NCBI GenBank assembly: GCA_963556145.1
Contig: OY744473.1
Span: forward strand, 2,604,001-2,668,000
Length of the DNA stretch: 64,000 nucleotides
Origin: Hygrocybe punicea
Taxonomy: Eukaryota > Basidiomycota > Agaricomycetes > Agaricales > Hygrophoraceae
Direction: 5' to 3'
Below the pieces are notes generated by a model that saw only the letters and a program-made list of their open reading frames with translations, was not told the DNA's origin and did no database searches. Both the position numbers and the translations under genes were made by a program. This document shows positions 32,200-43,484 of the stretch, one piece after another (within the stretch, counting starts at the first letter, position 1; the number at the start of each line of letters is the position of its first letter).

Positions 32200-33085
32200 G
32201 GGGATAGAGATCTGGTGTATGGGGGGGCGTGAGGAGGAGGGGGTCAGTACAACTCAACAGAACACATCAGACCACTTGTGGGGGTGTACTTACAGTGTAT
32301 TTGGTCCCCCCCCATCCGCTCCTCAAGTGGTGTGGTGGTCCAAATTTGGGGGATAGAGATCTAGTGTATGGGTGTGGCAGGAGGAAGAGGGGGTCAGTGT
32401 GGTTGAATGGGAGACATCGGACGATGTCTGAAGGTGTACTTACGTTCCATTGGGTCCCCCCCATCTGCTCCTCAAGTGGTGTGGTGGTCCGACTTCGGGG
32501 GGTAGAGATCTGGTGTATGGGGGGGCAGGAGGAGGAGGGGGTCAGTGTGGTTGAATGGGAGACATCGGACGATGTCTGGGGGTGTACTTACAGTCCATTG
32601 GGTCCCCCCCATCTGCTCCTCAAGTGGTGTGGTGGTCCGACTTCGGGGGGTAGAGATCTGGTGTATGGGGGGGCAGGAGGAGGAGGGGGTCAGTGTGGTT
32701 GAATGGGAGACATCGGACAATGTCTGAGGGTGTACTTACAGTCCATTGGGTCCCCCCCATCCACTCCTCAAGTGGTGTGGTCATCCGACTTCGGGGGGTA
32801 GAGATCTGGTTTGGGGGGCATGAGGAGGAGGGGGGTCAGTATGGCACAAGGGGAAACATCGTACCACTTTTGGGGTGATCCCTACACTCCATTAGGTCCC
32901 TCCTGACTACTCCGTGTGTGGTTTGGCCGTCTGACCGCAGGGGGTAGAGATCTGGTGTATGGGGGCATGAGGAGGAGTGTGTCAGTTACAACTCAATGGG
33001 AAGCATCGGACCACTTCTGGGGACATACTTACAGTCCATTGGGTCCCCCCTGACTGGTCCTCATGTGGTTTGGTCGTCCATGATC
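32200..33085. repeat. Minisatellite, about six units of about 148 bp
   Basis: Units share GGGTAGAGATCTGGTGTATG, GTGTACTTACAGTCCATTGG and CTCCTCAAGTGGTGTGG. Inner units are almost identical, the outer ones more diverged. Open frames across it are repeat artefacts. Confidence 0.85.
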
Positions 33086-33425
33086 CAGGGGTAGAGATCT
33101 GAGACATGTTTGGAGAAGTGTGTGACTGACTGTGACAATTTCCTTTTTGGATCAAATTCGGTGTCATACAAATTTGTTTTCTGCTCCTCTGGAGAGGTGT
33201 TTGATTTTTTACAATCTCAAAATAAATCCTATATTCATGAAAATATTTGAGAATGAAATTCCAAAAATCTACTTTATTCCTGAATTTTCCCAAAAGAAAT
33301 GGGTCAGAAATGCAGAATTTGGCTCTATAGTTGATTTCAAACATTAATTAATTAATTAATTACTGATGAACTGCCATATATCCTGGACTCATAAGAACGA
33401 TTCTTCCATAAATGGAAGAACTCAT

Positions 33426-35585
33426 AACCGAGGAGCAGGAGAAACTCAAGACACGTGTGAATTGTAGGTTATTCTCTTCTGCCTTGAATCTGCTGACATC
33501 CTACTGTTTCTCCCGCAGCCCCGAGCCCAGTAAGATTTCTGTGGAAGCCCGCCCATGTTTCAACTCGCTCGATTCCGGGATCCTTCTTGTATCTTCACCC
33601 GCTAATTCTACTTTCAATAATGCCTCACACGACGGTGTTCAGCCTTCCTCGCCTCTGATGTACTCCCGATCGGGGACACCTACTACTGGTGGTTTCTCGC
33701 TGTTCCAGGTGGCTGTTACGGATCGCTTCTGCAGCGGGCTCCGGCAACAATCAACTTAACAGGGGATCGGTTTCCAGAGGGGAGAACAGCAGCTTTCATT
33801 GTTGCTTACAGCTAAGACAACACTGCTAAGAAGGGGGGGTCAAGGTCTAATGTCATTGCGAGCCGTGGGGGTTACCCAAAACAAGATGAGTCTGCCCCAA
33901 GAACCAGACTAAACGTAAGGAAAAGAAAGAAGAAAAAGTCCGAACCAACAACAAGAACAGTATATATAGTGACTGGTCTTGAGGGGAGGTAAATAGAAAT
34001 ACAACCATGAAGCCACAACATGTCCAACTCTACCATGTGTTCACCATGAGGCGTACATGAGGCGTCCTCATGTTGATGTTCTCACGATCCAACTGGAGGC
34101 CCAGGTGTCGTTGAGGATGGAAGAGGTCCGGATGACTCGGATGATTTGTCATCAGATCATGTGATGCACAGAATTGCCTATTTGGGGTCTACACTTGCTG
34201 TAACAGGCAAGTGCGCAGTCTGGCAAGTGCATTGCACGGTCGGGTCGAAGATGGGTATCGTCCAGTGTAGGATTGGTGATGAGAGTATCTTGAGGTGGTG
34301 GGGACATAGCGACAAGGTCGGTATAAAGGAAAACAAAGGAATGTATGAAGGGAAAACCAACTAGGACAGTGGGCTAGTCGAGGTCAGGCATGTGAACAGC
34401 ATAAGCTGTACTGGATGACGATGTCTGTGTCAATGACATATCGAGGGGCGGTTTCTTGTCCTGTGTGTGGAACAATGCGGTCCACCTGACGTCGGTATTC
34501 ATTCAAGAAAGGGTATTGTTGTAAATGAGTGTGGGAGGTATCAAGGTTATAGATGGAAAAGGATAAATGAACGTGGGTCCAGATTTCGAGTCATGGCACG
34601 AGTGACAAGCTGTGGGAATGAGATGTCGGGTACTGCAATGAAGCGGTGTCGTGTGAACAATATGCGATAGGGGTTGGTTCACTGTTTGGGAAGTCGTATG
34701 GTCTGTGGTCGAAGTCCAAAAAGAATGTGCTTCGGCAATGGTCGGATTAGAGAGAACAGTGAAATGTCCTGTGATCGAGGATCATTCAGGGCATGCATGC
34801 AGGTGAGGAATGTTGTCAGATTGTCAGGGAGGATAATGGTAGGCACGGAATACGAAAGTGGAAACCATATATCCAGATATGGCAATTGTCAATTACGTGG
34901 TGAGATATTGTCAAGGTGGAAGTCGGAAGTATCGATGGCAGAAGGGTTTCGGTACCGATGCCAAAGATAGATCATAACAAGGTAAAAACCGATGAGGAAG
35001 GTGATGGCGATGCTGCCAATGATGATTACGGTAATTAGCTGTGTCGGGAGTACAGCCATTGTAAATCGGTTTGTCATGGGATGAAGTCAACAATATGTCA
35101 GGGCGAGGGAAAAGACAATAGCGATGATGTCCATCGGCAAGGAGATTATTCGGGTACAGCAAGGTAACGTGGATGTGTCCATGGTCGGTCTGGATTGTTC
35201 TAGAAGAAAGGATGCAAAGGGAACAAGAACAAGAACAAACAACGATGTCCAAAAGAAGACAAAAGGTAAAAGGAAACGAAAAAGGAAGGTGTGATGAAGT
35301 GGAATCGTCATGGTGGGTAACGGAGTCGGAATCGGAGTTGTGGAGTTGAAAAATGTAACAGTGGCACTGGTCCTCCTGCGGCTTTGGCCGGGAATTCGGG
35401 CTCGAGCTCGATCGCCTTGTACACGATCTGGTCCGTGTGCTCTCTTGCGCACATTGGCAGCTGGGCCCAACTCAAGGAGAAGAAGTTGAAGAAGCACAAG
35501 CAGGTTGAGGTGGGGAAGTTGCAGGCAATGGTGCAAATGGCTTCCTGTGTCAATCCGCATGCCCACACGGACTGTGTCCCGTAAT
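33426..35585 (+). pseudogene. Unrecognised gene fragment split by a solo LTR
   Basis: After the Helentron border the plus strand reads TEEQEKLKT, then a possible intron with donor GTGAAT near 33460 and acceptor CCCGCAG ending near 33518, then a serine-rich stretch (SLDSGILLVSSPANSTFNN) to 33713. The LTR-like element 33714-35360 interrupts it. Beyond it, an open frame to 35584 has GNSGSSSIALYTIWSV and a basic run KEKKLKKHKQ. I recognise no family, and the frames either side of the insertion do not clearly match. Confidence 0.3.
33714..35360. mobile_element. Probable solo LTR (or small LTR element)
   Basis: Begins TGTTACGGATCGC, as the gypsy LTR at 20758 does, shares CTCCGGCAACAAT, ends TGTAACA, and is flanked by the 5-bp duplication GTGGC (33709-33713, 35361-35365). 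At 1647 bp without an internal repeat of its ends it is best read as one long LTR left by recombination. The minus strand at 34889-35077 has an open frame with a strongly hydrophobic run (LITVIIIGSIAITFLIGFYL), with further broken frames down to about 34150. Confidence 0.65.
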
Positions 35586-37031
35586 CGGCCATCGGTCGAG
35601 TCGGTTCATGCCCCCGGCAATGCACATGCGGGTGTGTGGTGTCATGACCCCAAGTGTTTTTGGGTGTAATGTCATGGGTTTACCATCGGACCACAGACTT
35701 AGATATTCAAGTGCATGACTATGGATGCACACCTACACTCATTAGTACCCATTTTATGCCTTTCCACATTACGCATACTAGTGAACAGACACAAATAGCA
35801 TATATTCTTACCTTTATATCATTTATTATGGCCTCACTAGCAATACCCAGACCTAGCCGTTTATGTATGGTGCACAGAAGCACATCCCCCACTCATTAGT
35901 ATTTATTATATATTTCTCTGTATTGCGCGTGCAAGGAGACAAGCCCAACTAGCATTCTTACCTGTATTAGCAGTAATGGATTGATTACAAATCTTGTTTA
36001 CTTGTATTGATCAAAAGCAGCTCAACTAGATAATGGGAAATGATTAGATAAGATGTGAACAAGAGGATGATAAGATAATGATAAGATAGGATGCATCAGA
36101 GAGTGATTGTGATATTCTGCTTACATAAAGACAATGGTCTATTGTTCTGAGCAGTCTATTGTTCTAAACAGTCCAAATGGAGATAGAGCCCATTGTTCAC
36201 AGCCTCTTTGATGCCATCCATTGTTCTCATGACTCAGTCCTATTGTTCTCACTTTCCCATTGTTCTCAGTCCCCCATTGTTCTCCAACAGTATAAATAGG
36301 GCCCCCAAATTCCAGTAGTCAGTAGGATTCCCCCCTCACCACTCAGTAGTCACTCTTAGTTGGGTTCACACAGTGTGATCCCTCATTCTCTTAGTACTAG
36401 TAGTTACTCATTGTAGTAGCCAGTGCTTGCAATCCAGTCTAGTTTACTCTTACTCTATCATTCTCTGAGTTCCCCTTGTCATCAAGGAGAATTCACCCAG
36501 TTCACTCAGTCCAATCAATTTATTAGTCAGCATTAGTCAGCTAGATACACTTCTAAGGTTAAGGTTTCATCCTAAACAAAACAGAGTATTCAAAAGGTAT
36601 TAAAGATATCCCTGAACTAGTAGCCAATGTGCGTTTCAAGCTTCAGATTTAAGTCAGATATTATAATACCCAGAGATACTCTTGATTGAATAGGCCCTGT
36701 AGCCAAAACCATCCATATTCAACTGGTGAATATTGTTATCAGTATTCATTAGTTCATATTTTTATATTCCAGTAGTGAATATTAGTATTTTCAGTACATC
36801 ACACACCCAATTACTATTCATACCTACTCAAAGTCTCAATTCTTAATTGAAGAGACCTCACTATTACATTCTATTGATTCATATAGTACATATGCCCACA
36901 AACCCCTTCCTGATAGGTTATTTAAATATTAGAAACCCACGAACAACAAGAAGGTACCTGAACAAAGTCAACTCTGGTAATTCTTGGTGAAACAAACATT
37001 CACATAACAGCGGACATGTAGTGAATCTACC
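35586..37031. other. AT-rich spacer with direct repeats and a TATA-containing promoter-like block
   Basis: No credible gene. Related blocks with CACTCATTAGTA at about 35737 and 35890 suggest an old duplication of about 150 bp. The block at 36140-36300 is described separately. Confidence 0.45.
36140..36300 (+). promoter_or_regulatory. ATTGTTC-repeat cluster upstream of a TATA box
   Basis: About seven copies of (C)ATTGTTCTCA-like motifs within 150 bp lead straight into GTATAAATAGGGCC (TATA at 36291). The spacing looks like a promoter with clustered factor sites. ATTGTT is compatible with HMG-box (Sox/MAT-like) binding, but that is a guess. It could drive the frame at 37032 (about 740 bp downstream) or be the remnant promoter of an LTR. 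Confidence 0.45.
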
Positions 37032-37472
37032 ATGTCGAGCGGATCATCTCTCTGCACCCACTGTCGTCTGCATCAGGGACGTCCCACGCATCATCAGGGT
37101 ATTCTGTATGGCGGGACAAGGAGTGCCTGGAGACGGCAAGGGAGTGGCGAAGGCAGGAGTGAGAGATTTTGGGCGTCTCGGTGGGAAGACAAGATTAAGG
37201 CTCATAAAGAAATATAGGTTGAGGTGAAATGGAGGGAGAGCAGATGCAGTTTGGAAGGGACAAGGCGGACTTGGGTGTCGGAGGTGTTCCCGCCTGTGCG
37301 GACATTCCCGATTGTGACAGTTGAGGAGGCCACTGCGGATAGGCACAATGCACCAGAAGATGAGATGGTGGTGGACCTTGGCAACCATGTGACTCCTGGG
37401 ACATCAGTGAGGAGGGCGCGCTGCAACCAGTTTCGGAGCGACTGGGAAAGCCAGGCCGCAAGGGATGTATGA
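37032..37472 (+). pseudogene. Hypothetical protein frame with one in-frame TAG
   Basis: A continuous frame from ATG 37032 (MSSGSSLCTHCRLHQGRPTH) to 37472, broken once by TAG near 37215; CAG to TAG (glutamine) would explain it. It is basic at the front and acidic near EEATADRHNAPEDEMVVDLG. A CTHC pair suggests a zinc site. I recognise no family. Confidence 0.35.
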
Positions 37473-37496
37473 GGATTGCTGCAATTGTAATCTGGA

Positions 37497-38317
37497 ATGT
37501 TAGCTGACAAGTTGATTTCAGGTGTCTTTTCAATTCTAGATGCTGCTTCAAATAATCTTGCACAGTTGATCAATCATCTCGACCTACAGGCGACACCTGG
37601 AACACCCCCTTGCACCCGCCCCCCCTCACTTCAGATCCGCACGCCAACGATAGTAGCCCGACAAACAAGGATCGCATCTCTGACATTCTGTTGAAAAGCG
37701 GTCTGCGTGAAAGCATGGCGTCTATAGGCTCTTTGCGGCCCTATGCACAGCCTCTGGAAAAGCCAACATCTCACTCAGCTATGGGACTCATCGGTCAACA
37801 AATAGCACCGTGGCCCACTTTGAACAACTCAATTTCTCCGTCCAATGCTCCCATTAAGACAACCACGACTGGAGATTCAGTATCGACCCCCTTGGCTCAA
37901 GGCCGTAATCTCCACTTGACTCACAAACGTACTATGACACCTTCCCCCGCTGCCGATCCTTTTCCAGTGTTTCAGCCACTATGTCCCATTCGGGGAAGAT
38001 GGGTAACCATTGATACTAGTGTGCCCTCATCTTCCCAACACCTACCCTCCGCCGTGTCAGCCGGACTATTCGTGTGCTGTCGCTCACTTTCGGCTCGCGC
38101 TCATCCTCGCGCTCGTTCCTTTGACGCCGGAACGTCACCTTCGCCGAGCCCTGTATTCAAGAGAGCTGAAGGTTACTTGCCTGCGAGGAACCGTTTGTGC
38201 CTAGTGCCTACAGGGCTCAGAGGCAGCAAGCATGCCAATCCCACCTGCATGATGGGATTATGCGGGGCAATGGGGTCAGGAGATGCAGTCACTGGAGATG
38301 TAACACGGATCTCGTGA
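37497..38317 (+). CDS. Hypothetical serine/proline-rich frame
   Basis: Open frames at 37497-37694 and 37610-38317 lie downstream of the 37032 frame and may be further exons of one gene. The sequence is low complexity (SPSNAPIKTTTTGDS, GTSPSPSPVFKRAE). No domain is recognised. An alternative minus-strand frame at 38173-38562 (ATG at 38562) overlaps its end and looks about equally protein-like, so the strand is uncertain. Confidence 0.25.
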
Positions 38318-38562
38318 CGTTTGTTCACGTGCCAGATGTGCTTGCGCAGTCGTTGGTTGAACTTGTGTACCATGCCAGGAAGACTGGACAAGGTTTGCAG
38401 AAATTGTGTTTCGAAAGTTGGCCATGCATTAGACAGGTGTGTTCCCAGTCCATACGCGATTGTCCCATCCTGACATGACTTTGCACTGCGCTCCATTGAA
38501 ACATACACCGCATCATCTTCGTCATTCCAATATTTTCTGCCATGGTACTCACCGCCAGTCAC

Positions 38563-38939
38563 TCATGTTGTCGTTATCAAAACTTTCACAGCCTGAGAGG
38601 CAATGGACAGAACCTCTGTCTGAGCTGTGGATGAAGCTGGGCAGTAACCGGCGTGCGCTGTGCAGAGATGAGGAGCATCTGTTAATACTGAGCAATTTGG
38701 GCAGTTACTGGAAGCGCACCTTGGTGCACGTCGTTCAGACATTGCTGGCGATGAGTGAGGATATGGAAGACTTGAGGGAGAGGGTGGCTGGGCCAGAATT
38801 GCCTTCTGGACAGATCCCTGTGGAGGTTCAAATGAAGAGTATTAGGCTGGAGAGATTGAGGGAGGGAAGGATAAAGGCGAGGGTGATGGAGGAGGCAGCT
38901 CTCCACAGGGTAATTGAAAAAGTTTCGAGTCTCGAGTAG
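38563..38939 (+). CDS. Small hypothetical charged protein, end marked by a hAT insertion
   Basis: From an ATG near 38565 (MLSLSKLSQPERQW) to a TAG at 38937-38939. Charged and helical in character (LLAMSEDMEDLRERV, RLERLREGRIKARVMEEA), with likely coiled-coil stretches. The stop codon lies in the 8-bp target TCGAGTAG duplicated by the adjacent hAT element, so the protein end is unaffected by the insertion. Family unknown; upstream exons possible. Confidence 0.4.
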
Positions 38940-39914
38940 TAGGGATGACCACGGGTTTGGGTCAACCCGCGGTATTACCAAAACGGGTTGCGCGGGTACG
39001 GGTAGGGTGTTTGGTTTCGTCACCCGTGACCATACCATGACCCGTACCCGCGGTTTGGCGGTGTGTCACGGGTTCATCACACAACCACCACAACCACCTC
39101 GATGGCTACGACCAAGGGCGAGCAAGCGCGCGGCGACCAGACGACCGACCGGAACAGTCAAAGGAAGGAGCAGGGAAGCGGCCGGGGGGTGGTGCTCCCA
39201 CTTCCCAGCCTAGGTAAGTCTCAATTTCTGATCAAGTAATGAACTGTAGCTAACTACACTATGACAACAACAACAACAGCATGGGGCAACAGCACGCAAC
39301 GACAACGACGCGTCGCCCTCTCGTCCACCTCGCGGACATGCAACAACAACAACGCGTCGCCCTCTCGTCCACCTCATGGACACGCAACAACAACAACGCG
39401 TGCCCCTCTCGTCCACCTCGCGGACAAGCAACAACGGCGACGCACCCCCTCTCATCCACCTCGTGGACACGCAACAACAACAACAACGCGTCCCCCGGCC
39501 CAGGCCTTTGTCCACCTCGTGGACATGCAACAACGACGCGTCCCCCTTTGTCCACCTTGCGGACACGCAACAGCGACGACAGCGACGCGTCCCCCTCTTG
39601 TCCCCCTCTTGTCCACCTCGCAGACGCGCTACAATGCGTCCGACGGCACATGCCCCCCTCATTCCCCATGTTGATCACCTCGTGGACAAGCACGTCGCGT
39701 CAATTGACGCCGGCGCTGCATCTGCGAGGTTGCAGAGCGGAATGGGGGCTGTGGTGGACGGCGGGACGCGACGGTACACCACAGGTAAGGTGTACCGTCG
39801 TGACCCGTGGATGTTCGGGTGCGGTGCGGGTCAAAACCGCCCCGGGTAAGGTGTTCACGGGTACGGGTGCGGTGTCAGCCGAGCTGACCCGTTCAAGACC
39901 TGTGGTCATCCCTA
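38940..39914. mobile_element. Non-autonomous hAT-like element
   Basis: 975 bp, flanked by the 8-bp duplication TCGAGTAG (38932-38939, 39915-39922). Inverted ends TAGGGATGACCACGGGT and ACCTGTGGTCATCCCTA. Subterminal CGGGTACGGGT and CCCGCGG boxes match those of 24891-25904. The middle is a minisatellite built on TCCACCTCGCGGACA and CAACAACAACG (39300-39620) and the palindrome GCGTCAATTGACGC. No transposase. Confidence 0.88.
39306..39640. repeat. Minisatellite of about 50-60-bp units within the hAT element
   Basis: Units repeat TCGTCCACCTCGCGGACA followed by GCAACAACAACAACGCGT with varying triplet number. Overlapping open frames on both strands are artefacts. Confidence 0.75.
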
Positions 39915-40167
39915 TCGAGTAGACTCCTGCCGATTCAACGTAGTCGCGTGGTTGTTTCCAGACATCTTAGCGTGTAGCGCCGTTGCAAGTGACGAGAAAT
40001 AAATGGCGAGTCATAATGCATATGTGTCGTACTTATAATTAGTACAATGAATGGCACGTCGTTCACGTATAAGTAATCCATTCCAGTTTCACGGTTTAAT
40101 TCTGTCCTTTCAGGTTGGACTATGAAACACTTTGGTCAACATGCTTGTCCCTCTTCCAGCAACCTTA

Positions 40168-41577
40168 CTTGTTTAGTGGGCCAGTGCTGTGCATGGCATG
40201 AACGAGTTCTTTTTTTCCCCTCCTCACTTTCATGATGAAGTAAATAATAATATTAAATTGCATAAAGTATGTTACATGTGATATAAGACATATAGCATAT
40301 ATTATATATTAATAAGCCCACCTCTCACCATAGCAACATAAAAAGTAGAAAAAATAAAACTGCATAGCGTGTCTCAACCTCCTCTCCCACTGTCATGTCT
40401 TCTTTGCTTCATCATTATGCATTATTCTCAGCCAAAAAAGCAAGCAACACTTCAACTGTCACATACAACTGCCTTTAAGCAGTATGATAACAATTGACTT
40501 ACATTTGCTCAACCTTACTTCTCCATAACCTTGCTGCACAACAGATGATGACATGAAGACAGCTGTGCTTGAGTGGGCCAATGTTGCATATAGCATGAAC
40601 AAAGTCTTATTTCTGTCATTGGATTTTTATTTGGATGATTATTATGAACATCGATAAGTGATTGTGCTTGAAATATATAATTAGCATATAATATATACAG
40701 TGATATCACATTGAATTATATGTTTTAAGTAAAAATATCATTATATCATCTGAATTACACTAATTTCTGCTTATATGGCTGATATTTCCATACATAGTAA
40801 CAGTGGTCATATGTGACTATAACTCCTGTAATCACCTCAAAATTTAGCATATATGATGTAAAATTGCCTTATATGGTTAGACTGGTCACATGTGACTGTC
40901 ACCATTGCGATCAGTAAAAAATTTGCTATACAATATCAGAAATTGCCTTATATGGTTAGAGCAATCACATGTAACTGTCACACCTTGACCGAAATGGTTA
41001 TATTAGTCAGGAGTTCAATTTTGAGCTGAATCTGATAAGAATTGAGGTCAGTATAAATATTTTGAATATAATTGCATTTGTGTAATAAATATGAGCAGTA
41101 TGTGATTTAGCATAGATTATACAAAATTACCATATATGGTTAGACTGGTCATATGTGACTGTCACCATTGTGATCAGCAGAAAATTTGCTATATAATATC
41201 AAAAATTGCCTTATATGGTTAGATTGGTCACATGTCACTGTCACACATGATCTGAAATGATAATATTAGTCAGCAGTTCAATTTTCAGCTGATTCTGATA
41301 AGAATTAAGACCGGTACGAATATTTTGAATATAATTGGAAGGTAATTTGTCTTTTTGGCACCAACCCATATTGGGATGCTTATGTAAGCTTGTCCACACA
41401 TGGCCCCAACTTTATCTGATTTTCCAGTATCAGAAGTAGAATCATATCTGTTACCTAAAAAAATTTTGTCTATAGGCGATCAACTTTATCAATTAATCAA
41501 TTAATTAATTAATTACGAACCCTCACTGAACCAGGTCTGATAAAGAACGAGTCTTTTAATAAATTAAAAGAACTCAT
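40168..41577 (-). mobile_element. Complete short non-autonomous Helentron (1410 bp)
   Basis: The cleanest short copy. Minus strand: starts ATGAGTTCTTTTAATTTATT at 41577 with an immediate hairpin (..AATTTATTAAAAGACTCGTTC), then AT-rich TTAATTAATTAATT, then TCACATGTGAC units (five to six between 40800 and 41240), an internal old 3' terminus (40572-40615), and the terminal hairpin and CAAG at 40168. Flanks: A before and A after on the plus strand, so insertion between TT on the minus strand. The 5' terminal ACGAGTTCTTTT-type sequence is repeated inverted just inside the 3' hairpin (GAACGAGTTCTTTTTTT at 40198-40214), the asymmetric arrangement typical of Helentrons. Confidence 0.85.
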
Positions 41578-41745
41578 AATCCTCGTCACTTTTGTGTAGT
41601 GTAGGTTACGGTGATGTATAGAGCATTGCCCAAGGTTGTGTTCACACCACTGTCAGCACAACTTTCTTTGAAAGTCATGGACGGCATGTAGTCTTTTACT
41701 AGTCGTTCATACATCATCTACTTATTTGATTTGATTTCAGAGATC

Positions 41746-42480
41746 ATGAGCGATGGACCCAGAGACAAACTTATCACCCACATAAAGACTTGCCGCGATG
41801 AAGTGAGCAATGCCAGAGCGGCACAGGAGGAATCCCAGAGATTTGAAGAACAACTCGCTTCGGTGACCTCAATTTTATATGAAGTTGGACAGATAGCGAA
41901 GAAGGCGTTGGATGACGATGTTCGTGCTTTCATTGCTACCTATGAGTCTGAGTCCTCACGTGCTCATATTTTTTAAAAGGAGGCAACAAGTTTACACCTG
42001 AGTGACATGGAAATACTCATCGAAGGAGATCGGGACCGATGTGATCGAAGACTAGGAAAGCTTGAGGTTACGCACAAACAGCTCTGCAAGACCACTGATA
42101 AGCCATTCATCAGCTGCAGTCGGTTGCTTTGCTGAGACTGAATCTATAGACACTCTTTACGACGAGCTGCACACGCAAAAAGAGATTCACCACGTGATTC
42201 AAAGACAACTGGCCCCATTGACGACCGAGCAACTTCACCAGCGCAAGAGAATTCGCCAGCTTGAGACTTTAGTACAAGATTTAACAAGAGTAGATTTAGT
42301 AGATAAACAGGTTTGTTATTCAGCACGATATGCACGAACGAGACTGACTTGCTGGACAGGCTAAGCCTGCCAATGTAGTCTTATTATATCTTGACGAGGA
42401 GCAAGGTTTGAGCGATCAAGACAGTGATACTGCCCCAGACTGGCTGGATGGGAAATGCTTGGCAGATGAGTTAGCAATGG
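41746..42480 (+). pseudogene. Coiled-coil hypothetical protein, partly broken
   Basis: An ATG at 41746 lies just after an acceptor-like TTTCAG. The first exon reads MSDGPRDKLITHIKTCRDEV to HIF, then an in-frame TAA at 41974-41976 (CAA, glutamine, would restore it) and on to about 42065. After a likely intron a second exon (about 42132-42310) gives TESIDTLYDELHTQKEIHHV and QLHQRKRIRQLETLVQDL, heptad-like and probably coiled coil. A third exon (about 42360 to 42480) has LDEEQGLSDQDSDTAPDWLD. Family unknown. Confidence 0.4.
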
Positions 42481-43484
42481 CCATGACAAGTGAGTGTTAG
42501 TGAGTATGGCCCTGAGTTCACCATTTGAAGTTGGTGCCGAAGACATGCAAGGTGAAGCGGTGAGTTCACATCACCAACCTCTGGATGGATTCGTTTCCCT
42601 CATGTGAAGTTGATCATATGTAGGGGACTTTTTTTTTGGGCAAAAGATATGATTCTAGTTGTTATACTGAAAAATAACATGTGGTCCTAGCCATGTGTGG
42701 ACAAGCTTACATAAGCATCCAAATATGGGTTGCCTTAGAAAAGACACATTACCTTCAAATTATATTCAAAATATTCCTACTGACTTCAATTCTTATCGGA
42801 ATCAGCTGAAAATTGAACTGCTGACTAATATAACCATTTCGGGTAAGGTGTGACAGTCACATGTGACTAATCTAACCATATAAGGTAATTTTAAATAATA
42901 TACACCAAATTTTTTGTTGATCGTAATGATGACAGTCACATGTGACTAGTCTAACCATATTAGGTAATTTTACATAAAGTTTGCTAAATTTCATATTGAT
43001 CACCATAACATTGATTGCATGTAATAAATAGAAGGCTTATTCTATTTGGCACCCCGGGGAGCCACTTAGTCATCCAGGCACAATCGGAGATTGGGGGCGC
43101 TTTCGATGTCATGGTGCCCCCACCGATCTCAATCTCATATCATATCTGGAATCTTATCACATGCAGCTGTACAAAAGGCTAGGCACGTTCGGGTTAACCC
43201 GCGGTTTTGCCTAAAGGTCGGGTACAGGGTAGCGCATCAACAACAACGACGTCAACATGGTGCCCACCAAGGGGCTGGCTTGGCAACAGTGCTGGTGATG
43301 ACCTACGGCTGCGAGGATACGAAACCAGGACGGCGATGGTGGCGACCCAGAAGCTGGCAACCGCTCCCAGTTCAACCCATCAATTCTCACCTTGGCCCTC
43401 AGCTTTCTGATTCTGCAGCAAACCAACACCCACTCGCTGTCCTGGGCCCACAAAGTCTTTTTCAAGTACCGGATCGTCCAAGTC

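Larger units (their letters stand above)
31574..33425 (-). mobile_element. Partial Helentron, 5' portion only
   Basis: The 5' end is at 33425 on the minus strand (ATGAGTTCTTCCATTTATGG), followed by TGATGAACTGCC-type leader and AT-rich DNA nearly identical to that of the element ending at 31573. Its own 3' end is not found; the sister element 17200-31573 begins where this one stops, so it may have inserted into it. It contains the minisatellite 32200-33080 and 80-bp repeats at 31919-32150. Confidence 0.55.

Noticed and set aside
38173..38562. Minus-strand gene of 129 codons
   Set aside because: It overlaps equally plausible plus-strand frames, and no splice or domain evidence favours it; mentioned only as an alternative.
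39210..39922. Proteins on both strands of the hAT element at 38940-39914
   Set aside because: Frames are made of repeated CCTCGCGGACA and AAC units and cross the element ends.
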